DNA of 64,000 bases from Helianthus annuus (taxonomy: Eukaryota > Streptophyta > Magnoliopsida > Asterales > Asteraceae), in contig NC_035448.2 in NCBI RefSeq assembly GCF_002127325.2, positions 85,208,087 to 85,272,086 of the forward strand, given 5' to 3'. Shown here in pieces: positions 10,369 through 21,718 of this stretch. Made by a program: the position numbers and the translations under genes. The notes beneath the pieces were generated by a model. The model searched no databases. It saw only the letters and a program-made list of their open reading frames with translations, and was not told the origin of the DNA. Within the stretch, counting starts at the first letter, position 1, and each line of letters opens with the position of its first letter.

Positions 10369-11451
10369 GTAAGTTTGGATCAAGGAGATCATTCCAAGTG
10401 TTAGGAGGTTTAATCTTGGCCAAACACTTGTGGAACATGGTTTCTAATACAATGGGAGCTCTCAAAACAAGTCCATAGTATTGAAAATTGCATAAAAGAC
10501 CCTGAAGTTCAAGCTGGTTGCTAAAAACAGATTTTCTGTCAAAATAGGGGCGTCGCGTGCCGCAACGGCAACACCCCTTTGCTGTGGCGCGACGCCACGG
10601 CCTACCTGAGCCAGAAATTTTCGAAACTTGGCAAGAATGGTCCCTGCAGCATGTTTAAGCCATTTTCGACGCGTTTAAACCCTGTTGACCCATTTTCAAG
10701 GCTTTACAAGGATGCTAAAGCATAGGGGACTTTAAACATGCTTGAAATTATCTCGGATGTCGGTTCGTTTGGTCGTACGGTTGCGTTCTTCGGTTAATTA
10801 CGACGGAAGTCGTAACGGACGCGAAATCGATCCAAATTACACGACGAGTGGTATTTTTGCATTCCAATCACTAAAATAAAATATTTTAATGATTACAAAA
10901 ATTTTTGGATGCCCAGATATGTTCAGAACGTAAGATATGCGTGTAAATGCAAACTTATGCACTTTTTGACGCTTTTAGTCCCTATTGATCAATAAGCATA
11001 TTTTCGCATAACGAACCCCTCAAAGCTTATTTCTAAGCTATGTAAAGGATATTTAGGGTATGTTTAGATTATGATCAAGTTCCGGAATGTTCGTTACTAT
11101 ACGAATCAGTAGACTTTCGCAGTTTGACGCAAATAGTCCCTGAGATTAAATAAACTTGTTTTTGACACACCAAAGCCTTTAGAACTTATTTCTAAGTTAT
11201 ATAAAAGTTATTTAAGGTATGATATGCCAATGTCACTATTCCGGAGTGTTTGTCGCCTTAAACTGATTACGTTTACGTATCAGTTTGCGTATAACTTTCC
11301 AGAAAGCGATTTAAAGCTTGAATTTGAACTTAAAATCAAAACGTGAAATTATCAAACATAAAAAGCAAACATTGAGACCAAAAATACATTGTTCCTTTGA
11401 TAAAAGATATTGTCCTACATCGTGCGGTGTTTACGGAGCACAAGTGTCACA

Positions 11452-11509
11452 ATCTCGCCTACTTTAGGAAATTTCGTCCCGAAATTTATTCGAAGGAGAC
11501 CATAGAGTA
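11452..11509 (-). other. Remnant of Gypsy interior: purine tract and palindrome
   Basis: These 58 bases between two LTRs hold the complement of a purine-rich tract and a 19-base palindrome (11469-11487) that in the other elements sits between the end of pol and the 3' LTR. They join directly to 15226 onward once the solo LTR (TSD GAGTA) is removed, so they are the 3' end of the interior of the element to which LTR 8525-11451 belongs. Confidence 0.65.
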
Positions 11510-12060
11510 TGTCACACCCCGACCACGTAAAACAACAAATCATGGCGGAAACGTCGGGGAGTGTTATAATAGAATCATTGTTTCATAACACATGGAAATT
11601 TGAAATTTTGTTTTATTGATTAACTGAGTTACAATGTCTAAACAAACCAAGAAATATAACATAATTAACTAGTCTTGCATATTTTATTGTCACTAAGGCC
11701 CAAGTCCGCCTATGTGTATCTTGATCAATCCTATGCATCATCTCCTGAAACACATGTGAAAATAGGTACGTCAGCATAAAAATGTCGGCGAGTACATAGG
11801 TTTTATTGATTTAGGATTCATGACTTATAAGTTAAAAAAAGTTCTTTAACAAAAAGTCAGTCATGATCCTTGTAAAATATTTTGTTTTATAAATCATTTG
11901 AAAAGCGATGATAGATATGTATATTTAAAAGAATAATGTAAGGTTAAATGAGTAACCAAGTAAAATGAGTTTGTATAAAACAAACTGTTTTGTAAAACAA
12001 TGTCTTGTGAAAAATATGTTATTTGTGTAAAATGTATAAGTCCAAATTGAATGAATTAAA

Positions 12061-12156
12061 TAACGCTACGACATGTAATATAATACAAACACTTATATAT
12101 AGGAAGTACCAGCGGCGTATCCACGATGCTTGTATCATACTACACACGTCTCGTTA
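12061..12156 (-). other. Conserved-loop hairpin in LTR, copy 3
   Basis: Arms taacgctacg / tgtaatataatacaaac and gcttgtatcatactaca / tctcgtta flank the conserved loop acttatatataggaagtacc-agcggcgtatccac. The arm sequence is distinct from copies 1 and 2 but again self-complementary. Confidence 0.75.
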
Positions 12157-12699
12157 CTTAAGTCATTTAAACAAACCACCAATGTAAATTGCCCATGTCT
12201 AAATCATTTGTCAAATGTCTTTGTGTAAACCATGTCAAAATGTTTATGTCAAAATGTTGTCCAAGAAATGTGTATATCAATATCAAAATGTCTATGTCAA
12301 ATATCAATCATGTAATGTGTAAACAAAATGTCATGTATGGCAAGTGAAATATGTATCAACTAAACCATAGGTAAAAATGCACAAAACAATGTATTGAAGT
12401 AAAACGTGGTTTAAATCAACGTTATGTTTTGTGGAAATGCATGCTATACTGAATACAAACATTTATGCGGTATTGTGAAAATGCATACATCCAAGCCTTG
12501 TGACTGTGGTGATAAACCCTTAAGCAAATTAAAGGTCTATATGTGTTATGTTTTAATCGAATTCGGTCATTCCTTCCATCCAAACATACCTAGGATGTCA
12601 GGAACGGGAGTTTCAATTCCTATGGTACCGTTACCTACTAACGAGCGGCGTGATCAACGTTAATGAATGTATATGGTCCCACTTAAACAAACCAAATGT

Positions 12700-13020
12700 C
12701 ATACCCAAAATGTAAGCATGTGATGAAATGAAAATGTACTAAGCATGATGAACATACATAGCATGTGATGTAAAACAAATGCACTAAGTATGATGAACAT
12801 ACATAGCATGAAAAGGTAATGTAAAACAATGTACAAAGTATGCACTAAATGAACATACATAGCATAAAATGTCATGTAAAACGATGTACTAAGTATGCAC
12901 ACAATGGACACATATAGCAAAAACATAAAGAAATCATGTACTAATAATGTACTAATGAACATAGCAAGTATATGATATGAAAACATGGAAAGCATGAAAG
13001 TAGCAAGTAGGCACATGTGT
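12700..13020. repeat. Degenerate tandem repeat in solo LTR (catgatgaacatacatag type)
   Basis: Blocks of roughly 50-60 bases containing gatgaacatacatagcatg and aaaacaatgtactaagtatg recur four to five times with indels. It occupies the same place between hairpin and donor-like site as the clean 55 bp array at 61263-61620 in the + strand solo LTR, and has the same words in reverse complement, so it is a decayed version of that array. Confidence 0.65.
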
Positions 13021-14129
13021 TTCACCCCAAAATGTTTGAAAAACAGTAAAAGAGGGGTCTATGTACTCACTTGAGGGTGCTTAGAAGTCTTGAACAACAA
13101 CCAAGCAAAGCTAGAGAGATCACGGAATCAAACGGCACCCTATATAGATAACTACATAAATAACCGGACCTAAGTCGGGTGATTGGATAGTATGAGGTTC
13201 ATAAACCAAATGAGTATTGGAACACATATGATATTGTTTAACAAAGCCCACATACTAAAATGAAACCTAACCTAAGTGCTTACGACCCATTACGACCCGC
13301 TTAGGTAGCTTATGCTAGTTTAACGCGTCGTTCGCGTAAAACGCGTTTGGACCGCTTAACTAGTCATGTGACAAGTATTATATGCCTTAATATGTCTAAT
13401 ATTGTTGCTAAATCAGTTTAGATGTCAAAAATTAAGTTACATATGCTTAAAATGAATTTATGCGTAAAAAGGGTATTTTGGTAATTTTCCTAAGGCATAT
13501 AAACTACCTATCATACAACTACTTAAATGACGTGACCATAAGGTATAACCTCGGAAGGTTATTCCCTATACAACTATGGTCACCTAATGTGTTTGGTCGG
13601 ATCCTAAAGATCGACCAAACGGGTCGGGTTCGAGAGTATAAGCGGTTGTTTAGATCGCTTACCTTACGACCATATACAAGCACAATTCTAAAAGTGACGA
13701 GTTAAACATGTAAGAACATGTTTAACGAATTTAGAAAACAGGTTTGGTATCAAAACAAACGGTTTGGATACCTAAAAGTAGTTTGGTTACAAAATACGCA
13801 AGAATACGCATTTTGGCCGAAACTACGACTCGTCACTGAGCCTAGATAACGTGGTAATCAGTAGGTGTAGTTACTAGGGACTATAACCATCGTGATTACG
13901 CTCACGTAATGAAGTTCAAACGAACTTTGCTTTGACCATAAACTGGTCAATGCAGAAAGTCAAACGCAGTTTGACTTTAACGCTAAAAACGAATAAAAAG
14001 AACAAAGGAATACTTACAAAGGGTCCCAGCAAGATTTGATTCGATTTACTCTCAGGTATGAAGCATAAACTTCAACTTAGAGAGCCAAAATCATATCAAT
14101 GTGAGTTTTGCAAGTGATAGGGGGTGGGC

Positions 14130-14136
14130 ATTTATA
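14130..14136 (-). promoter_or_regulatory. TATA box of solo LTR
   Basis: The minus strand reads TCTATAAATGCCC, in line with the TATA boxes of the sister LTRs. Confidence 0.5.
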
Positions 14137-15225
14137 GATTTCCTTGAACCGTTAAGATCGTTTATCGAAAACCGAGCTTCAATCTCAACCATCCATGTGG
14201 GCACATGGTTTACAAATACAAGGGGCACTTGAAAACCATCAAAATTGGCCCATAGAATCAAGGAAACCATGTGCAATTGTGTGTAACAGCTGGAACAAGC
14301 TGGAAACAAGTTTCTGCTGGTCTGGGGACTGCTTACGGACCGTAAGCAAAGATCCATACGGACCGTGAGGACCTTGCAGGTCAACAACTTTCAAAATTGG
14401 CAGTTTTAGTCCCTGAAGCCCCAAACTTGGTTTTTGATGCATTTTTTACACGTTTAAGCCCCGTTAACCCTATTTCAAAGCTCTAAAATGAAGTTAAAGT
14501 ATAGGGAACTTAAAATGTGCTCAAAAATATCTCGGATGTCGGCTCGTTTGGTCGTACGGTTGCGTTGTTCGGTTAATTACGACGGAAGTCGTAACGGACG
14601 CAAAAACGATCCAAACTAAGCGACGAATGGATTTTTATTATGCCAAACACTAAAATAAAATATTTTAATGCTTACATAAATTTTTGGATGTCCGGAATTA
14701 TTCAGAACGTAAGATATGCGCGAAAATGCAAACTTATGCACTTTTTGACGCTTTTAGTCCCTGAATGACCAGAAAGTTTATTTTAGCACACCGAACACCT
14801 CAAACCCTATTTCTAAGCTATGTAAAGGATATTTAGAGTATGTTTAACTTATGGTCAAGTTTCGGAATGTCCATTACAGTACAAATTGACATACTTTCAC
14901 AGTTTGTCGAATTTAGTCCCTGTAAGCGAATAAACTTGATTTCGACATACCAAACCTTCTGAAACTTATTTCCAAGTTATGTAAAGGTTATTTAAGGTAT
15001 GTTAAGCTTATGTCACTATTCCGGAGTGTTTGTTGCATTAAAATGGTTATACTTACACATCAGTGTGCGTATAACCTTCCAGAAAGCGATTTAGAGCCCG
15101 AAATCGAACAAGAGTTGATATGTGCAAATGATACACACATTTTTACAAATCCCAAGTATGAACTACAATATTTCATTGGTTTGGTATTTGTTTGATGGTT
15201 GAAGTGACACAGGTGTCACAGAGTA

Positions 15226-16605
15226 CAATTGAAACAACTGATGGATAAGCAAATTGCTAGATCCCAAAGATGCGAAGCAACATTTGGTGTTGGAAATTTT
15301 AGGGGATTCAAAATGTGATTTGGGATATTCAAAGTATCTCAAGGTATTTAACCCTTTGAAACTTGTGAATTTAAAGAAAAAGTCAGCCAGTGTTTCAAAA
15401 AAAAATTGTTTGGGTATGGCACTATGTTATACTAAGCTCTTAGTGTAATTCCTAGCAAACAAAGGGGTGTACATTCAAGCCCTACACGTACACGGTTTCC
15501 AACGTCCCATGAGGTACATCCCATGTACCATGTGCATCTCATGCATAGGAGACGGGTCAATATACCTATGGCATCAAGATCGTCGTCTTTAACACCATAA
15601 TATACTCCCGGTCGGCTCGATTTGAGTTAATGAATGTACTCGTCATCATCCATTATAAATAACCACAAAAATATCAAATAAGCACATAATCACATAATGG
15701 TCCAAGATAATATAAAATCATCAAGTGATCTCAGCAATGTTCTGAAGAATAACACAATAAGAACACTTATATATAGGAAGTACCATTGGCGTATCCACCA
15801 TGAAATAACGTGTCCATAAAAAGGACTATATTGGTACAGCATGCATACAAAAGACTTTGCTGAACAGATACCCTCACAGGGACTTAAGTTAAAAATATGT
15901 TCATTAGGGAATTATAATAAATCAACGTCCGCACAGGGACTATATAGAAAAGATAGGTCCTATTAAGGACTTTGAGCGATACTAGTTCACGTGGGAACTT
16001 AAAGGAAAATATAAGTCCATATACGGACTATAAGATATGTCAACATTGGGACAATAGTGAAACATTATGTTCTCGAAAGGATTAATTTCAAAATATTCAT
16101 ATTCATCGGGGGACTATAATGAAATAATATATTTGTAAAAGATTTTAATGAATTAACATGTTCATGTAAGGACTATACTAGAATATAAAGTCCAGGAAAT
16201 GACTATTTTGAAATATGATGTCCACAAAAGGACTATATTGTAATAAAATGTCCATGAAGGGACTACGTTGTAATGTAATGTCCACGAGGGGACTATTTTG
16301 AAATATAATTTCCTCGAAGGGACTACAATCGACAGGCATATATACATGGAGTCTCATTTAGAAAAGGTAAGTCTACAAGGACTATAATGAAATAATATGT
16401 CCACAACGGACTATATTAAATAAATGCCCATACAAGGACTTAAAGGAAAAGAAATATGATGGAAGAAGGGTCTTCTAATGTCTTCCTTGCTTTATTCCGA
16501 TTGTTTCTTTTTTTTATTAATCGTACGCGGTAGCGACACTGAAAATCTTAGTTATAAAGATAACATCTCAAATCAGGATCCGTTGCAGAAGTAGAATCCA
16601 AAGAT
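15226..16605 (-). other. Decayed Gypsy interior without recognisable genes
   Basis: This stretch lies between the solo LTR and the E1 gag-like frame. It probably contains the join between the interior of the element owning LTR 8525-11451 and the interior of E1. A short frame at 15254-15448 shows no known domain. At 15760-15802 there is one arm and the loop of the conserved hairpin (loop word ccattggcgtatccaccatg), but the second arm is missing. From about 15805 to 16450 runs a degenerate repeat (next entry). No pol sequence is seen. Confidence 0.5.
15805..16450. repeat. Degenerate ~30-35 bp tandem repeat (gtcc...ggacta)
   Basis: More than a dozen diverged units follow the pattern tgtcca-(c/t)-gaagggacta-ttttgaaatataa. 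The clearest are between 16200 and 16330. Each unit has a small dyad, gtcc against ggac. On the minus strand the array sits downstream of the E1 open frame. Confidence 0.7.
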
Positions 16606-16956
16606 TTAATGATTAGAAAATTTAAAATTTGAAACTCGGATTGAAGTTTGACAAGCATAGTCCAAGTTTGGAATTTCAAAACTCGAAGATAGAAAATAGG
16701 GATTAATAGCATCCACATCTATCATCTTCAATATGGGAGTCTTAGGGACCTTCTGGTATGGACTCCGAAATCTGGTTAAGAGATTAAATAGGTTTAATTT
16801 TGGGAATAGGTCCATAAAGGTCTTTCCTTCAGTCGGTCGCATGCTTATCCTAGTCGTGGTATGAGGCTTGGCATTTCTTGGCTTCGGACGGGAAGAATCT
16901 CCATCAACGGCTTCTTTGCCTGGCGACATATTCAAAACACATAAAATCGAAAACAA
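16606..16956 (-). CDS. Unrecognised open frame in E1 interior, near the PBS
   Basis: A 116-codon frame, or about 107 codons if it starts at the second Met (MSPGKEAVDGDSSRPKP, 16929). It starts 125-150 bases inside the PBS of E1, where a gag gene would begin. It has a charged N-terminus and then TTTRISMRPTEGKTFMDLFPK. I see no zinc knuckle and no capsid motif, so calling it gag would be a guess. It ends at a stop shortly before the tandem repeat region. It may be the N-terminus of a decayed or element-specific protein, or a chance frame. Confidence 0.3.
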   Translation of the reverse strand: MFSILCVLNMSPGKEAVDGDSSRPKPRNAKPHTTTRISMRPTEGKTFMDLFPKLNLFNLLTRFRSPYQKVPKTPILKMIDVDAINPYFLSSSFEIPNLDYACQTSIRVSNFKFSNH

Positions 16957-17080
16957 TGTTTACTTAATAGGGATGAGAGCATTCCTATATTAAGTCTAGA
17001 CTCGGAAGGTCTAAGGAATATGCTACTGTGTCATTTGAGATTAAACACTAAAGGCTAGTGTTTAATTCACTCAAACATTG

Positions 17081-17092
17081 GCTCTGATACCA
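17081..17092 (-). promoter_or_regulatory. Primer binding site of E1 (tRNA-iMet type)
   Basis: The minus strand reads TGGTATCAGAGC, three bases inside the LTR end at 17096. It shows that 17096 is the inner end of a 5' LTR on the minus strand. Confidence 0.88.
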
Positions 17093-17095
17093 ATC

Positions 17096-18766
17096 TGTCA
17101 CACCCCGATATTTACAGCTCAGCTCGGTGGGCCCGATGGGGAATATCGTGATGTAAGATTGATATCGTCGTAGTCAAACATACACAGAATAGCACAGCGG
17201 AAGTCTTGGAATATAAAATATTATTACAAATCCAATTGTCAGAAATACTGAAAAGATAATACATTCGAGCTTGTAATATTAAATCCACAGGCGGATCATA
17301 TTAAAATGTACAAAATGAAGTTTAGCAGACTTTAGGGCATCCTAAGGATTTGAAAGATCCTTCATTGACACCAAGGAGCTTCCAGCCAATTACGTATAGT
17401 ACCTGTCACTTAGTCTTTTGAAAATACGTCAGTTTACACTGGTAAATACAATTAACCGACTCATTTGAAAAGTGTTTATAAAATTGTTTTAATTGCACAA
17501 GGCACAAATATTCTTTTATAACTTGGGATAATTATACAAAATAATCTTGTATACAGATTTACATGTTTATCGTACGTTCAGGGCCCGGAATAGAAGAGCC
17601 GAATCATGATTAATTAACACACCACTAATAAAGTCCACAAGGAGTTATCCTCACGTGTGGTTATATTTTGTATCTTAATTCCCTTCTTGGGGAAAAGAAT
17701 CCGTATCGCAACTGTCAGGTGTATGCCTACACCCCGTGCTTAGGTCGTGGTCATTTGCATTTAAATGATGCCAAGGATATCCAGGACACAGTCATTAACC
17801 CCCAAATGCTTTGTATCAAACAAGACAGATTAAAATGAGTTATCTCAATGATTTAACCACTAATCGATTAAACATTCAATACCCGACCAAGCGGTAATAA
17901 TTTACCATATCCCAAGCCCGTACAAGGGAAAATAAGTTAAAATCATTTACCTGAGCTTTTAAATGCAAGATTTATCTACTCAGCCGTATAATGTACTCAA
18001 ACTAGTGCAAGTAGCTTTTACCAGGACTCCTAATCTGGAATGAACGTTTTTATTAACCTATGAGATTATTAACGGGTCTTATTTAAGTTATAAACTTAGA
18101 CCGGTTAGTTTAAAGAAAGGTTTACGGTACGAAACGCTAGATTAAGAGATGACCGGATTGGAATGTAATTTGGACCCGACAAGGTTTGACCCGTTTCGGC
18201 TAATCTATGAAAACTAGTTACATAAACCGTACCGAACCATATATGCATTACGGGTAACCGGATGAGTCAAGTACAAGTTCCATTAGTTAATATGTTTTAA
18301 ATATGATATGATATCAGTAGGATATCCATAATTATGCCCCAAATGAATTTAAAACCAATTTAAGTCCCGTAAGGGTATTTTGGTCATTTTAAAGCTTATA
18401 AACGAGGTTTAATAGCAAACTGAGGATCTGGTCTAAAACATTCAGTAAAAATATTTATTTTATCAAGTTACATCTGTAAGATATTATACATATGTGAGGT
18501 TTATCATTTATGGCCAAACTATGCATCGTAGGGGCATTTTGGTCATTTCACATATGTTTTTTAAGGTCAAATTTGGAAGTATGAGTTCAAGACTTATACT
18601 TACTGTTAAAGTATTAAAATTTATTTTTAAAATCAGTAGGTAACAAATCTTAGGTGCTAAATATGGTTTTAAACCATACTATGCGCCTAATTAGTGTAAA
18701 AAGTCGATAATTGACGATATTCGAGATGTTTATAAAATTTTGAAGTTTTGAATAGTCATGAGGCAT
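17096..18766 (-). repeat. E1 5' LTR, piece 1 (PBS-proximal)
   Basis: The plus strand begins TGTCACACCCCGATATT next to the PBS. The piece runs to about 18766, where the LINE 5' end begins. It contains an acceptor-like CAG near 17413 and a GTAAAT donor-like site near 17953 on the minus strand. The rest of this LTR continues at 32088, which is supported by collinear order with the other LTRs: the piece before the LINE resembles sequence that in relatives precedes a GGTATAACCTC-type inverted motif, and that motif is found at 32146-32170. Confidence 0.7.
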
Positions 18767-18999
18767 TAAAAAACCCTAATTCTCTCTCTGGCATGGCGTT
18801 TTCTGTTCTTCCTTCAACCTTCGATTTTTCTTCTTGATCCTTGTATAACAGTCTGATCATTGTATTGTTGATCCTTCAATACTTACAATTCGAACTAGTT
18901 AGCAAGGGGATTGAGTTAAATTTAGGGTTTCATTTTTGTGCTTCCCAAATCGCCGCCCTAATTCTTTGTTTTGATCTGATTGTATAGGGGTGTGAGTTT
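18767..18999 (+). other. LINE 5' UTR, part before Gypsy A
   Basis: C/T-rich leader sequence (aaccctaattctctctctgg onward) without a coding frame. It ends with AGTTT (18995-18999), the target site duplicated by Gypsy A. The leader resumes at 26567 after the duplicate. Confidence 0.6.
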
Positions 19000-20231
19000 T
19001 GTGACAACTCGTATTTCCAAACCGATCTTTGTACTTTGATGTAACGTATGTGCACGATATGTGACTTTTATGAAAGTGAATATTTATGTGAATGTTATGT
19101 TAATACGTGCTTGTGAATGTATGTATGATAAGCGCACAACACACACTCGACCGCACAAGCCATTCGGGCTACACAACTTGTACTCGGACTCTTAGGGCAG
19201 CCCAAGTGTGGGTTCGGCCCATCCCCCCTTAGTCGAATAACACATGGGGCACTAGCACCCATCTCACACTTTACCAAAACAAACAAACCTGCAAACCCTA
19301 GCTCTCCTCTCTCTCTCTCTCTCTCTCTCTCACGAACTTGAAGGCAGCCACACACATCATCGAAGTTCATAGTGTTCGGATCAATTCTCGTTCCCATTCT
19401 ATTCGGACGTGGTTGACCACTAGCATTTAGACTTGACCTTTCTGTGTAATCTGCCGAGCAAACCAAGGTGAGTTCACACAAGCCAAGGCATGGGGTTCCC
19501 AGGGTGGGAATGGGGTTGGATGATTTATTCGTACATGCTCAGATGATAGAATTAAATGATATGGTCCTCAGGGTGAGGAAGGGTAATGATGAGATACGAC
19601 TAGACTAGTATACCAATTGAACTGATCTTCGCACACACGCCGGGGGTTGGCCGCGATATTATGACTGATCTTCGCACACATGCCTTAGAAAGGCCGCGAG
19701 CTATACATACTAAAACTTCGCACACATGCCAGGGTGGCCGCAATACAAATACACATAGTATAGAATACTTGGGAAAACTTCCCCTAATCTTCGCACACAC
19801 GCCTAGAGGGCCGCGATGGAAACTAATACGATACATGACTTAATGAACGAACATAATGCTACTCACACTATTACGATTACTGAACTATTAACTGTAAACT
19901 CGCTCAACTAGTTGTTGACTCTCTGCTGCATGCCTTGCAGGACCTTAGGTACATATGGAGCTTGCACAGTGAGGAGCAGGTCGTTGTGGAGCATGGATCG
20001 TGGATGCCATGTTAACATTTAAACATTGAACTTATGATTTACATTGGAATTACATACTTATGCTTCCGCGACTCAGATTACGTTTTATTAAACACCAATT
20101 ATATTGTGATGGGTTGTTTTGATTACTTTTACTATTTAAATGCTATGTTCAATATGATTGGTGGCTTGATCCTGGTCATGTCACGCCTCCAAGCGGTGGT
20201 ACTCCGCGGGTGGATTTTTGGGGGTGTGACA
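19000..20231 (+). repeat. 5' LTR of Gypsy A (1232 bp)
   Basis: It starts TGTGACAACTCG and ends GGGGTGTGACA. It includes a (CT)n microsatellite (about 19300-19332), a GTGAGT donor-like site (19468), a four-unit internal repeat (19624-19820) and an acceptor-like TTGCAG ending at 19940. Confidence 0.92.
19624..19820 (+). repeat. Four degenerate units of cttcgcacacacgcc...ggccgcga in LTR A
   Basis: Each unit holds cttcgcacac(a)-(c/t)gcc, a short spacer, ggccgcga and a variable A/T-rich tail of 20-60 bases. The array is repeated in the 3' LTR at about 25954-26150. Gypsy C has an unrelated array at the equivalent place, so this part of the LTR evolves by replacement. Confidence 0.75.
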
Positions 20232-20234
20232 GAT

Positions 20235-20246
20235 TGGTATCAGAGC
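20235..20246 (+). promoter_or_regulatory. Primer binding site of Gypsy A
   Basis: TGGTATCAGAGC, complementary to initiator Met tRNA, three bases after the 5' LTR. Confidence 0.92.
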
Positions 20247-20538
20247 CATTGGTTATAGAGAACTTGGTTTTAATATGGGAAAACGTTTTATTAAAACCAG
20301 ACTATAACCAGTACAGTGCTCTCAACGATCCAAAACGACGCTTCGCTCCACGTGCAAGACTCGACATACTAGGTAATATGGCTTATGTTTATATGTTACC
20401 TACATGCTAGAATTAAATGGAACTTTGCTCGTAGTATGCATAGATACACATGACACTATTGCCTGAGAACACTTACGTGCTTACACTTTTCTGTCATCGC
20501 ACTACTCGCGAACCATTCTCACTTATGCTACTTTTACT

Positions 20539-21718
20539 ATGAAGATCATGTCTGGACGCGTTAACATGACTCAAGCCCAGTTGACGGCTCTCATTAACGA
20601 ACAAGTTGCTACGGCACTTGCAGCCGCACAAGCAGGAGGTATATCCTGTAGTCATAACTCACACTAGGATCTTTAGATCCTACACTCCTAAACCAACTCT
20701 TGTGTTTAACTTTATCCTATTCGTACATAATAGGTCAACACGCACCACAACCTGTCTGCACATTCAAGAACTTCATGGATTGTCGTCCAAGCACATTCAG
20801 TGGCACAGAGTGGGACTACTCCATTGGTTCGAAAAGCTCGAGTCAGTATTCGAGATGTGTGAATGCCCTGAGGATCGCAGGGTGAAGTACGCCACTGGTA
20901 CACTTGAAGGGATTGCGCTAACCTGGTGGAACGCGCAAGTTCAGATTTTAGGGTTGGCAGCTGCTAACGCCACCCCTTGGAACGATTTCAAGGAACTTAT
21001 CAAGAGGGAATACTGCACACGGGAAGACATCCACAAGTTGGAGGATGAGTTTTACCATCTGAAAATGACTGGGTCGGAAATCGAAGCTTATACTAAAAGG
21101 TCAAATGAGCTGGCCGTGCTGTGTCCAACTATGATGGACCCTCCAATCAAGCGCATTGAGTTGTATCTCAAAGGGTTAGCGCCGGAAATTCAGAGCCATG
21201 TGACATCGGCTAATCTTGACAACATCCAGGCTATTCAACGCCTCGCTCATCGCCTCACGGATCAAGCAGTGGAATAGAACAAGCTGCCTAAACGCATCAG
21301 TGCTACCACTCCAGCTGCTACTTCTGCTACACCCAGCGATAACAAAAGAAAGTGGGATGGGGATTCCAGTAAAGGTTCAGTCTCAGCTCAGTCTCAAGCA
21401 CAGTAGCGCAAGTTAAACGACTACCAGAGTCTGGGTCAACAATCTTCTGGTGGTCAGGGGCAGGGTGGATATCGGGGAAATCACCCACTATGTAATAAGT
21501 GCAACAGACACCACAGTGGACGGTGTCGCAAGGAACGTTGTCAGAGATGCCTCAAGTTAGGGCATGAAGCTAAAGACTGCAGGAGTGCGCGACCTGCGAA
21601 TCAGAACTAGCAACTACAACTACCAGCTCCACAGAACCAACAGCAGCAGCCACAGCGTGGAAACCGGGGGTGTTTCCAGTATGGAGCAGAAGGTCATTTC
21701 AAACGTGATTGCCCTCAG
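20539..21718 (+). pseudogene. gag: gag of Gypsy A, broken, with a 95 bp intron-like interruption
   Basis: Exon 1 (20539-20638) encodes MKIMSG...AAAQAGG. A GT-AG block (20639-20733, 95 bp) interrupts the glycine codon, and exon 2 resumes with QHAPQPVCTFKNFMDCRPSTFSGTE. The gag domain includes LLHWFEKLESVFEMCECPE and ALTWWNAQV. Damage relative to Gypsy C: a 7 bp deletion near 20808 shifts the frame, and TAG stops are at 21275-21277, 21404-21406 and 21608-21610. In the last zinc knuckle (about 21670-21712) the second Cys is replaced by Tyr. The polypeptide would pack element RNA if intact. Intron-removed reading is inferred from the matching layout in Gypsy C. Confidence 0.8.

Larger units (their letters stand above)
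8525..11451 (-). repeat. Older Gypsy LTR, partial, 3' LTR of a deleted element
   Basis: This is an LTR related to, but diverged from, its neighbours. In element orientation it starts TGTGACACTTGTGCTCC at 11451. It is preceded by a purine-rich tract and the shared palindrome (11469-11487), so it is a 3' LTR. It has TATAAATA (complement of 10361-10368), a GC-rich inverted cassette at about 10545-10605 and the conserved-loop hairpin at 8886-8985. It also has a donor-like site near 9287 that is GCGAGT where relatives have GTGAGT. Its left part is outside the window because the LTR arm 7107-8524 inserted at 8524/8525. Confidence 0.72.
11510..15220 (-). mobile_element. Solo LTR (3711 bp) of the gag-only element's family
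   Basis: It begins TGTCACACCCCGACC and ends GGTGTCACA on the plus strand, and is bracketed by the 5 bp target duplicate GAGTA (11505-11509 and 15221-15225). No interior is present, so it arose by recombination between two LTRs. Both ends match the gag-only element's LTR (3735-7106) closely, including the TGTGACACCTGTGTCACTTC start in element orientation. It carries TATAAAT (complement of 14130-14136), GTAAGT near 14015, GTGAGT near 13070, the conserved-loop hairpin (12061-12156) and a GC/paired-motif cassette at about 14325-14375. Confidence 0.88.

Noticed and set aside
8525..17095. LTR 8525-11451 as the 3' partner of the E1 5' LTR
   Set aside because: Position and orientation would fit, but its start in element orientation (TGTGACACTTGTGCTCC) does not match the E1 start at 55847 (TGTAACACCTTGTAAAA), so they belong to different elements.
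19095..19481. 128-codon minus-strand frame in LTR A
   Set aside because: It runs through the CT microsatellite and is broken in the sister LTR by the 14 bp length change. An artefact of low complexity.
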